From Sunxiuqinia dokdonensis (lineage in GTDB: Bacteria > Bacteroidota > Bacteroidia > Bacteroidales > Prolixibacteraceae): DNA of 64,000 nt. Shown one piece after another: positions 1 through 11,400 of the stretch (position 1 is the first letter of the stretch; every line of letters starts with the position of its first letter). The DNA is taken from NCBI RefSeq assembly GCF_001270965.1, contig NZ_LGIA01000150.1, positions 26,291 through 90,290 on the forward strand, given 5' to 3'. Both the position numbers and the translations under genes were made by a program. Below the pieces are notes generated by a model that was not told the origin of the DNA, did no database searches, and saw only the letters and a list, made by a program, of their open reading frames with translations.

Positions 1-1706
1 ATAATATTCACCAAGGAGCCTTGGTGGAAACCCAAACCGGTGAATGGTGGACGGTTTTGTTTTACGACAAAGGTGCTTTTGGCCGCCTGCCCAATCTTCA
101 GCCTGTAAGCTGGGTGGATAACTGGCCGGAGATTGGTGTTGACGGGAAAGGTGTTACGACCTATACCAAGCCCAATGTTGGCCGCGAGTACCCGGTGAAA
201 GTTCTGCCAACCAACGACAATTTCAGGAACTTCAAACCGGGCATGCAATGGGGATGGAACCACAATCCTGATAATACAAAATGGTCGTTAACCGAGCGCC
301 CGGATTACTTGCGGCTAAAAACCGTGAGCGTGGTCAGTGATTTAACCGAAGCCCGGAATACGCTGACCCAACGGATTTTTGGCTACCCTTCCGATTTGGA
401 CAATTCGTTTGGAACCATCAAAATGAATCTTGAAAACATGCAGGAGGGCGATGTGGCCGGGTTGGCTGTTTTTCAGGATCCGTATGCCTATATTGGGGTT
501 AAAGTGATTGACGGACAGAAAACCTTGGTCATGATGAATGATGGCACAATGATTACCGGAGAAACAATTGAAGAACCGGACCTCTATCTGCGTGCTGTGG
601 CCAATTACAACACCAGCAAGGCCGGTTTCTTTTTCAGCCTGGATAATGAAACCTTCACCAAATTCGGAACGGACCTGGATATGAAATTCGATCTTTCAGT
701 ATTTACCGGAAACAAGTTTTGCATCTTCAACTTTGCAACGGTTGAAATCGGCGGTTATGTTGATGTTGACTGGTTTTCAACCGAAGAGTTCTTTTCGGAA
801 GACAAGTTTTATGATGATTCTTTTGAAGGATACAGCGAAGAATCGCTGACTTTAACAGATTTGATTGTTGAAGGCGGCGATGTGGAGTTGTTGACGGGCG
901 GAACCACCAGTTTGTCGGTTAAAGCTGTTTATGCCGATGGACGCACTGAAGATGTTGCTATTGGCGCGACCTACGATAACCCCAATCCCGAAATCATTCA
1001 AATTGTAAACGGAAATATTATTGCTGATGCCGACGGTGAAGTCACTGTTATCGTTACGTACCAGGGCGGACTGGGGAACCCGGTTTCGCGCCAGTTTACG
1101 GTTACTTCGTCGACCTTCCCGCTAACGAACGGTTTGTTTAACCCTTCGATTTATGCCAGCGGTACTTTCGATGAAAACACCAAAACAATGATCACTGGAC
1201 AATATGGCTTTGGCGGGTGGAAATACGATGCCGGAATTAATCTGTCAGATTACAAATACTTGGTCGTCAGACTGGCAAAAACAGCCACTTGTTCGCCTTC
1301 GTTCCGCTTGTTCGATAGCAATAGTTACTGGGATGGAGCTGCCGAGTATGATTTTGGAAACAGTACTGAAATGATTGTGCCTCTTTACAATATGCCCAAA
1401 AAAGATACCGGCATCAAACTGGATCCTTCGCATATTTATATTATAGGATTCTGGACGCTTGGTGGCTGTCCGGTTGAAATTGACGAAATATTTCTGACCA
1501 ATACCATCGACGAAGGTACCATACCGACAGATGTCACAGAAATCCCGATTCGGAACAACGATGAAACAGAGCTGGTCGATGTTTATTCTGTTTGGGGCGT
1601 GAAAGTTCGGTCCGGGGTTTTCCGACGCGATGCAACCAAAGGCTTACCAGCTGGCGTTTATGTTGTAGGACACGAAAAAGTAGTTGAAACCGGGACCGGA
1701 TATTAA
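1..1706 (+). CDS. GH43-type glycosidase, C-terminal part (5' truncated by window)
   Basis: The reading frame is open from base 3 with no start codon of its own, so the gene begins outside the window. The first visible residues (HQGALVETQTGEWW) are the last beta-propeller strands of a glycoside hydrolase family 43 enzyme; this stretch is typical of arabinofuranosidases and xylosidases. They are followed by a beta-sandwich of about 200 residues (roughly 60-265), an Ig/Big_2-like domain (about 275-360), a jelly-roll-like segment (about 365-490) and a short C-terminal tail ending in LPAGVYVVGHEKV, which resembles secretion or sorting tails of surface proteins in this phylum. The catalytic residues lie mostly off the edge, so substrate cannot be assigned beyond arabinoxylan by context. 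A TTG at 21 is only an internal leucine codon. Confidence 0.8.
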   Translation, partial: NIHQGALVETQTGEWWTVLFYDKGAFGRLPNLQPVSWVDNWPEIGVDGKGVTTYTKPNVGREYPVKVLPTNDNFRNFKPGMQWGWNHNPDNTKWSLTERPDYLRLKTVSVVSDLTEARNTLTQRIFGYPSDLDNSFGTIKMNLENMQEGDVAGLAVFQDPYAYIGVKVIDGQKTLVMMNDGTMITGETIEEPDLYLRAVANYNTSKAGFFFSLDNETFTKFGTDLDMKFDLSVFTGNKFCIFNFATVEIGGYVDVDWFSTEEFFSEDKFYDDSFEGYSEESLTLTDLIVEGGDVELLTGGTTSLSVKAVYADGRTEDVAIGATYDNPNPEIIQIVNGNIIADADGEVTVIVTYQGGLGNPVSRQFTVTSSTFPLTNGLFNPSIYASGTFDENTKTMITGQYGFGGWKYDAGINLSDYKYLVVRLAKTATCSPSFRLFDSNSYWDGAAEYDFGNSTEMIVPLYNMPKKDTGIKLDPSHIYIIGFWTLGGCPVEIDEIFLTNTIDEGTIPTDVTEIPIRNNDETELVDVYSVWGVKVRSGVFRRDATKGLPAGVYVVGHEKVVETGTGY

Positions 1707-2015
1707 TGCAATCCGGCACGGATTCGAGCTGTTCGTTGTCATGTAAGTTGTTTAATTATAGGTAGATGGAAATAAATATTAGATCGGGGGAATGTTTATT
1801 TTTACTCGTGTTAGTTTTTTATCGTCTTGATCTTGAAAATGATCAAACACTGGATTTTTTTCTATCTTTCCGGGCATTTTTCGATGGGAGTTTTGCGTCC
1901 GTTTTCGTTTTTTGACTGATCAGGAAACTTGCAGAACGATGACAAAAAAGGGGAAGTGCTTAAAAAGTGGGCCAAATGGAAATGCTGATGATCGCTTTTC
2001 CTTTTTGTGTGGTTT
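1707..2015. other. Intergenic region upstream of the hybrid sensor
   Basis: AT-rich spacer of about 310 bases between the GH43 tail and the hybrid sensor. It contains a small inverted repeat, TTGATC/GATCAA with an 8-base loop (1827-1846). A weak -7-like TATCTTTC lies near 1863. Neither is strong. No ORF here looks coding. Confidence 0.4.
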
Positions 2016-5000
2016 ATGAACTTGAAATGGAAACTGAAACTGTTTATGATTCTTAAATTCAGAATAGTTCTTATTGGAATTTTCACGCTGCTGAATATTT
2101 TGCCTTTTCATGTTTTGGGGGCGAATGATGTCCAGTTTTATAATCTGAATGACGAGTATGAAATTTCGATGCGGGAAACCAACCAGGTTTGCAGTGACGA
2201 TGATGGTTTCATTTGGATCTCATCCAAAATGGGCGTCGTTCGCTACACCCGCGATGATATTCGAATTTATCACCTGCCTTTCGAAACCAAGGATATTATT
2301 ACTGTTCGGATGGTTTATGAAAATGGCGTTTTGTATGCTTACACCAACAACGGACAGATTTTCAAATACAACGCCATTCAGGATGCTTTTGAGTTGGAGA
2401 TTAACATTGCCCGGGAACTTCTGAATCCATACCTCATTGTCACCCAGCTCTTGGTTGACGGGCAAGGAAGGTTGTGGCTGTCATCGTCCTTCGGCATTTT
2501 CATGTATGAAAAAATTAACGGATTGCGGTCGCTGGCACCCAACGAAAGCATTCATTCTCTGGAGTGGTTCGATGATCACTCATTTTTTTATGCCATTGAC
2601 GATGGCGTCAGACTTTACAATACGCTTAATTTCACTTCGAGTGATTACTTTGATTTTCCTAAAGGTGAGAGCTATTTCGTGTCGCGCTTCTTTTACGATC
2701 AAGGGCTAAACACCTTGTGGGTTGGAACCCGTGCCGATGGCCTTTTGTATTTAAAGAATGACGGAGGAAGCCTGAAGCTTTTCGGCATTCCGGAAATTCC
2801 GAATCAACCCATTTTGGCTATCGAAGCCATTTCCGATTCGACCATGCTTGTTGGAGTTGACGGGCAGGGAATTTGGGAAATCAATAAGCAGGGAACAAGA
2901 ATTTTGGATGTGTTTAAGGAAGATTCCGACAACCCGAACTCCCTGAAAGGAAACGGCGTGTATGATATTTATCGCGATCAAAACGATCGTGTTTGGGTTT
3001 GCACCTACAGCGGGGGTGTGTCGTATTTCGACCAGGCCAATCCGATTGTGACCCGGATCAATCATGTAGTGAATAATCCCAATTCGTTGATTACTAATGA
3101 TGTAAACAGCGTGTTGGAAGATTTGGACGGTAACTTGTGGTTTGCAACAAACAATGGCATTAGTCACTGGAATGTAAGAACAAATCGCTGGAGATCGTTC
3201 TACCACAACAAGCGCGAACAGGCGCAGGTTTTTTTATCGCTCTGCGAGGACGATCAGGGGAGAATTTGGGCCGGCTCCTATTCGTCAGGCGTTTATTTGC
3301 TCGATCGGCAAACCGGCGACCAATTGGCTCATTACAGTCCGGATGTGACGGACGGTGCATTTGGCTGTAACTTCATTTTCGATATACATAAAGATGCACG
3401 GGGAGACATTTGGATTGGCGGAGTAAACGGCGATTTAATGCGCTACCGGACACAGGAAAACAAGTTTCAGTCATTTCCCAATCTGACCGTTTACGTCATG
3501 ATGGATTACGGGCTGGATAAGTTGTTGATTGGAACCACTTACGGTTTGTTAATCTTCGACAAAGCAAGCGGAGAAACCCAAACCCTGGTGGAGGGCTACC
3601 TGGTGTACGATATTTTGTTGAAAAATGATGTCTTGTGGCTTTGCACCAGTGGCGACGGAATTATTCGGTATGATTTAAAAGATGGGAAGATTCAGCAATA
3701 CTCGGCAGATTCGGGTTTACCTTCCAATTTTACAAATGGCATCGTTTTTTCTGACGGTTACATTTGGATTGGGACAGAGCAGGGCTTGTGCCGCTTGGAT
3801 GAAAAGGATAATACCTTGTTGACTTTTACAGCTTTATCCGATTTGAGCAACGTTTCGTTTAACCAAAATTCACACCACGCGCTTCGAAACGGGCGCTTAA
3901 TTTGGGGAACCAATGCGGGTGCTTTGATTTTCGATCCTGAAGAAATTCAACCCAAACAGGACGAAGGAAGAATCTTTTTTCAGGAGTTGACGGTTTCCGG
4001 ACGGTCGATTCGTGAATCACAGGACATTGAATTGGATCAGCCGCTCGATAGTTTACAGGAACTGTCGCTAAAGTACTATCAAAATACAATCAGTCTTGAG
4101 TTGATTCCGATTGGTGTGACTTCGCCCGGCTCCAGGTTTTCGTGGAAGATGGAAGGGCTGGATGAGGAATGGAGTAAACCGGTAAACAACCGGATCTTAT
4201 CTTATTCAAACATTCCCAGCGGAAACTACACGCTTCGAATTCGGATGATCGACAGTTCTTTGAAGTCAACCATTTCGGAACGCGCCATCAAACTTCAAAT
4301 GATTCCTCCGTTTTGGGAAACCGCATGGTTCAAGGTGCTGGTGCTGTTTTTTGTGGCCGGCTTAAGCATTTTCCTGTTTGCCTTCTACGTCGATCGATTG
4401 AAAAAACGGCATTCGGAAGAGAAAATCCGATTCTTTGCCAACACAGCTCACGATATCAGAACATCGCTGACATTGATTACGGGGCCAATTGAAGAACTGC
4501 ACAAAGAGCCGGGATTATCGAATAAAGGCTTGCAATATTTGCATTGGGCCACCGAACAGGCCCAGCGTTTATCGAAGGTGGTCACCCAGTTGATGGATTT
4601 TCAAAAAGTGGACATTGGAAAGGAAAAGCTCGCTTTATCGATGGCAGATATTGTTCAAATCGTCGAAAATCGGGTGATGATGTTTGAATCATACGCCAGA
4701 AACAAGAATATCGAATTAAAATTTACAGCCAACTGCTCCAGCTTTATTACAGCCATTGACGAAACCATGATGGAGAAGGTGATTGATAACCTGATTTCCA
4801 ATGCCATCAAATATTCCTTTACCAATCGCACGGTTCATGTTGGTTTGCTTTGTTCGCCGGGCAAGTGGATTTTTGAAGTGAAAGACCAGGGGATCGGTAT
4901 TAGTAAACGGGCGCAAAAGCTGTTGTTTAATGAATATTATCGAGGCGAAAATGCCGTGAACTCGAAAATTGTAGGTTCCGGAATTGGCCTGCTTCTGGTG

Positions 5001-5957
5001 AAAAACTACGTGAATTTGCATGATGGAAAAGTCAGTTGTTTCAGCCAGTTGAATGTGGGGTCAACTTTTCAGATTGTGATGCCTGTCAAAAAGATTGAAG
5101 AAGATGCCGCAGTACAAAAGAAGCCTGATGAGAAACTGGTTCAACCGGCGATGCCGAATGTGAAAGTTCATTCTTCCATGCTTGGCGAACTCGATTCGCG
5201 CAGCCAGCATAAAATGAAAGTTCTGGTTGTTGAGGATCACGATTATTTACGCGAGTTTTTGAAATCGGCTTTGGAGTCACATTTCAATATATACCTGGCC
5301 GACGACGGCGCGCAGGCCTGGCAACTCATTCAGAAGGAAACCCCCGACTTGGTGGTTTCCGATATCATGATGCCCAATATGGATGGCTTCGAATTATGCA
5401 GCAAAATCAAATCGACCTACGAAACGTCTCATATTCCGGTCATCTTGCTCACGGCACTAACTGGCAAGGCCCAGCATTTGCGTGGCCTGGGGCTTGGGGC
5501 CGACGACTACTTGACCAAACCCTTCGATGTTACTTTGCTGCAGCAACGCATTAAAAGCATTATTCAAAATCGCGAAGTGATTCGCGGGAAAGCGTTGAAG
5601 ATCATTAAAGTGAATGAAAATGAGTCGATTTTGGACAATGAGCTGAACGACAAATTTTTGAAGCGAATGGGGGAAGTTGTTCGCGAAAACATGGCCAACT
5701 CGCAGTTTTCGAAGAACGATTTTGCCGAAGCCATGAATGTGAGCCCATCGCTTCTGTACAAAAAAATCAAGTCGCTGACCGATCAGTCACCAACCGATTT
5801 TATCAAGTCGATACGCTTGGATCATGCGCTGGAACTGTTGCAGACCAAACAGTATTCCATCACCGAGGTGAGTGAGTTGTGCGGATTTGCCAGTGTAGGT
5901 TATTTTAGCACCGTCTTCCGAAAACACTACGGCAAGTCACCAACCCAGGTTGGCTAG
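2016..5957 (+). CDS. Hybrid two-component system sensor/regulator (HTCS)
   Basis: This single-polypeptide sensor kinase and transcription factor controls polysaccharide utilisation loci. Visible in order are an N-terminal hydrophobic signal/anchor and a long periplasmic region of Reg_prop propeller repeats (about residues 30-680, with repeated IWIGT/LWLSS-type strands). Next come a Y_Y_Y Ig-like domain (about 685-765) and one transmembrane helix (about 772-794). The cytoplasmic part has a histidine kinase dimerisation domain with phospho-acceptor H812 in NTAHDIRTSL, an ATPase domain with DQGIGI and GSGIGL boxes, a receiver domain with phospho-acceptor D1116 in SDIMMPNMDG, and a C-terminal AraC-type helix-turn-helix (about 1230-1313). 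The ATG at 2016 is preferred; an in-frame GTG at 2007 adds three residues. Position beside the xylan genes suggests it senses xylo-oligosaccharides and drives the downstream loci. The sensing ligand is inferred. Confidence 0.95.
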   Translation: MNLKWKLKLFMILKFRIVLIGIFTLLNILPFHVLGANDVQFYNLNDEYEISMRETNQVCSDDDGFIWISSKMGVVRYTRDDIRIYHLPFETKDIITVRMVYENGVLYAYTNNGQIFKYNAIQDAFELEINIARELLNPYLIVTQLLVDGQGRLWLSSSFGIFMYEKINGLRSLAPNESIHSLEWFDDHSFFYAIDDGVRLYNTLNFTSSDYFDFPKGESYFVSRFFYDQGLNTLWVGTRADGLLYLKNDGGSLKLFGIPEIPNQPILAIEAISDSTMLVGVDGQGIWEINKQGTRILDVFKEDSDNPNSLKGNGVYDIYRDQNDRVWVCTYSGGVSYFDQANPIVTRINHVVNNPNSLITNDVNSVLEDLDGNLWFATNNGISHWNVRTNRWRSFYHNKREQAQVFLSLCEDDQGRIWAGSYSSGVYLLDRQTGDQLAHYSPDVTDGAFGCNFIFDIHKDARGDIWIGGVNGDLMRYRTQENKFQSFPNLTVYVMMDYGLDKLLIGTTYGLLIFDKASGETQTLVEGYLVYDILLKNDVLWLCTSGDGIIRYDLKDGKIQQYSADSGLPSNFTNGIVFSDGYIWIGTEQGLCRLDEKDNTLLTFTALSDLSNVSFNQNSHHALRNGRLIWGTNAGALIFDPEEIQPKQDEGRIFFQELTVSGRSIRESQDIELDQPLDSLQELSLKYYQNTISLELIPIGVTSPGSRFSWKMEGLDEEWSKPVNNRILSYSNIPSGNYTLRIRMIDSSLKSTISERAIKLQMIPPFWETAWFKVLVLFFVAGLSIFLFAFYVDRLKKRHSEEKIRFFANTAHDIRTSLTLITGPIEELHKEPGLSNKGLQYLHWATEQAQRLSKVVTQLMDFQKVDIGKEKLALSMADIVQIVENRVMMFESYARNKNIELKFTANCSSFITAIDETMMEKVIDNLISNAIKYSFTNRTVHVGLLCSPGKWIFEVKDQGIGISKRAQKLLFNEYYRGENAVNSKIVGSGIGLLLVKNYVNLHDGKVSCFSQLNVGSTFQIVMPVKKIEEDAAVQKKPDEKLVQPAMPNVKVHSSMLGELDSRSQHKMKVLVVEDHDYLREFLKSALESHFNIYLADDGAQAWQLIQKETPDLVVSDIMMPNMDGFELCSKIKSTYETSHIPVILLTALTGKAQHLRGLGLGADDYLTKPFDVTLLQQRIKSIIQNREVIRGKALKIIKVNENESILDNELNDKFLKRMGEVVRENMANSQFSKNDFAEAMNVSPSLLYKKIKSLTDQSPTDFIKSIRLDHALELLQTKQYSITEVSELCGFASVGYFSTVFRKHYGKSPTQVG

Positions 5958-6430
5958 CTTTAGTCTCATCCATACGATCAGTTCAGTTTCTTCAAAAACA
6001 GTCTGTACCTGTTGGCTATGGGGCGTAGTCCTTCATTTTTTGAATTCAATTCTTTTTTTTTTTGGAGCAGAATTGCTCACCGATTCATGTATTCGAATTG
6101 GTCCTTGTTTTTGTCCTCTTTTCCTGATTTTCGATGCCTGATGGCTGTTTCATTCCATCAGAATTTCAGCCGGGCAGCCGTTTAAATGCTCACACTTCTT
6201 TTGGTGAAAATTCTTATCCATTTTTAAAATAATGACTTTAAGTGGTTGGTAGTCAGTCTCTGTTCTGCTCCGTTCTGAAATGTATCTAAAATTGAAAATC
6301 AAATATCCAAAATCAAAAGTTTTTCGGGGCATCTCCACATACTTTTGGTTTCAACGATCGTGGAAATCTGATTCAAAATATTGGGATGGGCTTTTCACAT
6401 CGATTAAACTAATTCTAACTGGTCGCCTAA
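5958..6430. other. Intergenic region between HTCS and GH43
   Basis: About 470 bases without a convincing gene; the short ORFs have no coding character. It has an 11-base T run (6053-6063) after GAATTCAATTC, without a clear hairpin. It also has a candidate promoter -7 box at 6340-6347, listed separately. Confidence 0.5.
6340..6347 (+). promoter_or_regulatory. Candidate Bacteroidota -7 promoter box
   Basis: TACTTTTG fits the TAnnTTTG -7 consensus of the phylum's primary sigma factor. It lies about 84 bases before the GH43 start codon. A T-rich stretch at 6320-6324 is at about the right place for the -33 element but is a poor match. The same 8-mer occurs before the GH30 gene. Confidence 0.4.
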
Positions 6431-8188
6431 ATGAATATTCAAATGAGGAAGATATTCTCCATTGTGAGTCTTTGCGGAGTTGTGTTGTTGTCGGGTTTAT
6501 CCATTTCCTTTATTTCCTGCACTTCGGGTGCCAAGGCCGAAATGCCAAACTTCGTTTCAGACAGTTTGGTCGCTCACTTCGACTATTTTGCCTACAAAGG
6601 CGATGACGATTTTTATAAAGAAAACCCGCTTCCGGGTGATGATTATTATTATAACCCAATTCTGCCGGGGTGGTATTCCGATCCCAGTGTTTGTACCAAT
6701 GGCACGGATTACTTTCTGGTAACCTCTACCTTTTCCTATTTTCCTGGTGTGCCCATTTTTCACAGCACCGATATGCTCAACTGGAAGCAGGTGGGCCATG
6801 TGCTCGACCGGCCCGAGCAATTGCCACTTGACGGCCAGCGCACCAGTGAAGGTATTTTTGCGCCGGCAATCAGCTATAACCCGCACAACCAAACCTGGTA
6901 CATGATCACCACCAATATTCGGCGTGGGAATTTCTATGTAAAAACCAAAGATCCGTTTGGCTCCTGGTCCGATCCCATTTGGTTGCCCGAGGTGGGCGGC
7001 ATCGATCCTTCGTTCTTTTTCGACGAGGACGGCCAGGCGTACATTGTCAACAACGATGTCCCTGATGGCGGTTCAACTTACGAAGGACACCGTGCCATTC
7101 GCGTGATTCGCTTTGATGTTGAGGCCGATAAAACCATTGGCCCAAGCATGATGTTGGTCAATGGCGGTGTGAATTTGGCTGATAAACCCATTTGGATTGA
7201 GGGACCACACTTATACAAAATCAGCGGCAAATATTTTTTGATGTGCGCCGAAGGCGGAACCTCGGTTAACCATCGCGAGGTGATTTTTAAAGCTGATTCG
7301 CCCATGGGAGAATTTCAGCCGTGGAAGAAAAATCCGATACTAACCCAGTTGCATCTCGATCCGCAGCGTCCACGGCCGGTGACCAGCGCCGGACATGCCG
7401 ATTTGATTCAAAAGACCAACGGTCAATGGTGGTCTGTTTTTTTGGCCTGCCGACCCATCGACAATGAATTTGAAAACCTGGGACGCGAAACGTTTCTGAT
7501 GCCCGTGCGCTGGAGCAAGGATGGCTTTCCTTATATGACCATGGACGATGAGCTGGTGCCCCGGATTATTCAGATGGAGGGCGTGAAGCGCGCCGATTCA
7601 CCGACCTTTGGAAACTTTGAGCAGCAGGATGATTTCGATACAACAAAATTGGGATTGGAGTGGATGAGCTTGCGTGGCACGGCCACCGACCTGTATTCGC
7701 TCGATGACAATCCGGGATTTTTGACCTTGACTTGTGCCGATGTGGCATCGAACGAATTAAAAACGCCCGCTTTTGTTGGCCGACGTTTGCAGCATCACCA
7801 GTTTGAGTGTGCCACCAAACTGTATTTTAATCCCCGGTCCGAGAGTGAAATGGCGGGCATGCTGATGTATAAAGACGAGCAGCACCAGTATTTGCTGACT
7901 GTAGGGGCCGAAGGCAATCAAAAACAAATCAGCCTGAAAAAGATCAAAGGAAACGAGGTGGAAACACTGGCTGTAAAAGCCCTGCCTGACGCCGGCGGCC
8001 CGATTCATCTGAAAGTGAAATCAACAGGAACACATTTTAGTTTCCACTACGCGGTCGATAGCGAAGACTGGAATTTATTAGACGAAAATATCGATGCATT
8101 CTTTTTGTCAACTGCTCAATCGTACGGGTTTACCGGAACTACGATTGGACTGTATGCCAGCAGTAAATCTTACGAATTCAGTAATTAA
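6431..8188 (+). CDS. GH43 lipoprotein, beta-xylosidase/alpha-L-arabinofuranosidase
   Basis: This is a predicted exo-acting arabinofuranosidase or xylosidase on arabinoxylan oligosaccharides. A hydrophobic signal with lipobox ends SFISC, so the protein is probably a lipoprotein. The residues after the cysteine (TSGAK) are not acidic, favouring the periplasm. The five-bladed propeller starts near residue 73. Catalytic residues of GH43 can be placed: base D84 (GWYSDPS), pKa modulator D192 (GGIDPS) and acid E257 (WIEGPHLYK). YFPGVPIFHS and LDRPEQLPLDGQ are typical of the GH43_11/GH43_12 group. A C-terminal beta-sandwich (about 385-585) completes the usual architecture at normal length. An in-frame ATG at 6443 is an alternative start. 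The gene stands between the HTCS and the susC run. Confidence 0.92.
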   Translation: MNIQMRKIFSIVSLCGVVLLSGLSISFISCTSGAKAEMPNFVSDSLVAHFDYFAYKGDDDFYKENPLPGDDYYYNPILPGWYSDPSVCTNGTDYFLVTSTFSYFPGVPIFHSTDMLNWKQVGHVLDRPEQLPLDGQRTSEGIFAPAISYNPHNQTWYMITTNIRRGNFYVKTKDPFGSWSDPIWLPEVGGIDPSFFFDEDGQAYIVNNDVPDGGSTYEGHRAIRVIRFDVEADKTIGPSMMLVNGGVNLADKPIWIEGPHLYKISGKYFLMCAEGGTSVNHREVIFKADSPMGEFQPWKKNPILTQLHLDPQRPRPVTSAGHADLIQKTNGQWWSVFLACRPIDNEFENLGRETFLMPVRWSKDGFPYMTMDDELVPRIIQMEGVKRADSPTFGNFEQQDDFDTTKLGLEWMSLRGTATDLYSLDDNPGFLTLTCADVASNELKTPAFVGRRLQHHQFECATKLYFNPRSESEMAGMLMYKDEQHQYLLTVGAEGNQKQISLKKIKGNEVETLAVKALPDAGGPIHLKVKSTGTHFSFHYAVDSEDWNLLDENIDAFFLSTAQSYGFTGTTIGLYASSKSYEFSN

Positions 8189-8403
8189 CCATCTATATAC
8201 AATGATCTATGAAAAGTAATTATTAACCAAAAACTATGAACTTATGATGAAAGAATTTTTCAGTGAGATTTTATTATTTCATTCCCTCCTTTTTAGAGTT
8301 TGTATGGATTCCGGGGGAGACGGGTTCATGATTGTCGCCAGAGTTGGCAGTTGAGATCCTTCAGGAATTTTTGAACTTTTTATCAATTTAATTTGAGAAC
8401 GTA

Positions 8404-11400
8404 ATGAAGCAAACATTTAATTTCTTATCTAAAAAGAGATCCTTATTGACAGACATAAGGGTAAACCTATTGAAAGGCTTTATGCTTTTGTGGGTTGTAT
8501 TGATTTCTCTTTCCGGATTTGCTCAGGATACCAAACTTGTAGAAGGAAAGGTATTGGACGAGCAGGGTAATCCGGTAATTGGCGCTACCGTAACGATTAA
8601 AGGAGTTACCGGAGTGGGCACAGCCACTGATTTTGACGGTGAGTTTTCACTTCGTGTACCATCGGATAACCAAACTCTTGTGATTTCATTTATTGGAATG
8701 GAAAGACAAGAAGTTGACGTAACAACAAGAAGTAACGTGACTGTGACTTTGGCTGAAGAAAGCCAGCAACTGGGCGAAACCATTATTGTAGGTTATGGCC
8801 AGCAAAAAAAGGAAAGTGTTGTTGGAGCCATTACGCAAACCACCGGTGAGGTGCTGGAGCGTTCGGCTGGTATTTCCAATGTTGGTTCGGCGCTGACGGG
8901 TAATCTCCCCGGTGTCATCACCATATCGAGTTCCGGTATGCCCGGAGAAGAAGATCCGATGATTTTGATCCGTTCGGCCAGCTCGTGGAACAACAGTGAG
9001 CCGCTGATCCTGGTTGACGGTGTCGAACGTCCGATGAGCAGCGTGGATATCAGTTCGGTGCAGTCGGTTTCGGTGTTGAAAGACGCATCGGCAACGGCTG
9101 TTTACGGTGTGAAAGGTGCCAACGGCGTAATTTTGATCACCACCAAACGTGGTAAAGAAGGTTCGGCCCGAATTGATGTATCGGCCAATATGACGGTGAA
9201 AGTGCCTTCGAAACTGCCGAACAAATACGATTCATATGACGCGTTGATGGCCCGCAACATTGCCATTGAACATGAGTTGGGCGTGTATCCTGATTCGTGG
9301 GAATATATTCGGCCTCAGTCAATTATTGAGAGATACCGCTATCCGGCAAACCTGGAGGAATTTGAACGCTATCCCAACGTGGATTGGCAGGATGAGCTTT
9401 TCAAGGATTACGCCATGTCATACAATGCCAACATCAATGTTTCGGGAGGTACCAAGTTCGTGAAATATTTTGCTGCGGCTGATTTTGTGCACGAAGGTGA
9501 CCTTTTCCGGATTTTTGATAACGGACGTAATTATGATTCCGGGTATGGATATAACCGTGTGAATGTGCGAAGCAACCTGGATTTTCAGTTGACAAAATCA
9601 ACTTTGTTTAAGGTTAACCTGGCGGGATCAAGCGGTGCCAAACAAAGTCCGTGGGGACAAACCAATTCGTCGGATTGGGCTGTTGCCCAGCAATGGGCTG
9701 GTGCCTATAACATTGCGCCCGATGTGTTTCGTCCGCAATACGCCGACGGTTCCTGGGGATTCTATCCCAACATTTCGAATGTGACCAACTCGGCAGCCAA
9801 CCTGGCACTTGCGGGGGTAATGACTTCAACCACCACGCGTATCAATACTGACTTTATTTTGGAACAAGAACTGGATTTTGTAACCAAAGGCTTGAATTTT
9901 AGGGGAACGATTTCCTGGGACAATGCTTTTGTGGAAACCAATCGGGGTATCAATGACCTTTACAACGATGCCCAGCAAAAATGGATTGATCCGGCAACCG
10001 GGGTGGCAACCTTCAAAAAAGAATTCGAAAACAACAACAGGTTCGATTTCATGCAGGGGGTTTTGTGGAATATTAATGGTGGAGAGGTTCAAAACGGATC
10101 CACGCAACGTAACCTGGACTACCAGCTACAGTTAAACTGGGGCCGCGAGTTTGGCGAGCATAACTTAACAGCCATGGGATTGTTTAGCCGCAAGGAAAGA
10201 GCGATTGGCAGTATGATCCCGACTTTCCGCGAAGACTGGGCATTCCGTACAACCTATAATTATGCCTCGAAGTATTTCCTGGAATATAATGGCGCCTATA
10301 ACGGGTCTGAAAAATTTAGTAAAGACTATCGTTTCGCCTTTTTTAACTCAGGTGCTGCCGGCTGGATGATTTCTGAAGAATCATTCATGCAATCGCTCCG
10401 GTTTTTGGACATGTTGAAAATCAGGGCATCCTACGGTGAAATTGGTGACGACTACGGAGACCGCTTCCTTTATATGACCCAGTGGGCCTATGGCGGGGCA
10501 TCTTCGCTCGATTTGAACCAGGGAACCAGCCCCTACACCTGGTATCGCGAGGCTGCTGTGGGGAACCCTGATGTACGCTGGGAAACCGTTACAAAGTTCA
10601 ACCTTGGTGCCGACTATGCCATTCTGGATGGCTTGTTTGCCGGTAGTGTTGAATACTTCCGTGATGACCGCAAAGATATCCTGGTGAGAGGTGGAGACCG
10701 CGCGGTTCCTTCCTATTTTGGAGCTACGCCTCCAACAGCCAACTTGGGACGCGTACGCACTGAAGGTTATGAAATTGAGCTACGCATAAACAAGGTATTG
10801 TCGAACGGACTGCGCCTTTGGGCTGAAATGAGCATGACCCATGCACAAAACGAAATTCTTGAACGCGACGACCCGGCATTGTTTGATGCCTACCGCAAGC
10901 AAGCAGGTTACAGCATTGGTCAAACAAGAGCTTATGTTGATGGTGGTTTTGTTAATACCTATGATGAACTGTATGGCAGCCCACAGCACGATACCAATGA
11001 CGGATACAAAGTCCCGGGCGATTATTATGTCATCGACTTCAATGCCGATGGTGTTGTCGACACGAAAGACCTCGTTCCTTACGGGTATTCCAATGCTCCG
11101 CAAAATACCTACAACTCTACCTTTGGTGTTGAGTGGAAGGGATGGAGCGGATTTGTCCAGTTTTATGGTGTGAGCAACGTAACCCGCGAAGTTACACTGA
11201 CCAGTTTTGGTAGCCAGCTCAATACCGTGTACGATATGGGAACCTGGTGGTCAATAGATCATCCCAATGCAGATGTAACCGTACCCCGTTGGTTATCACG
11301 ACCAAGCTACAATAACGGAACGCAATATTTGTTCGATGGTTCTTACATCCGCTTGAAGAACGCAGAGATAGCCTACACATTCGACAAAGGATGGGTAAAC

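Noticed and set aside
5950..6141. 63-codon frame after the HTCS gene
   Set aside because: Overlaps the HTCS stop, has biased composition from the T-rich stretch and no domain.
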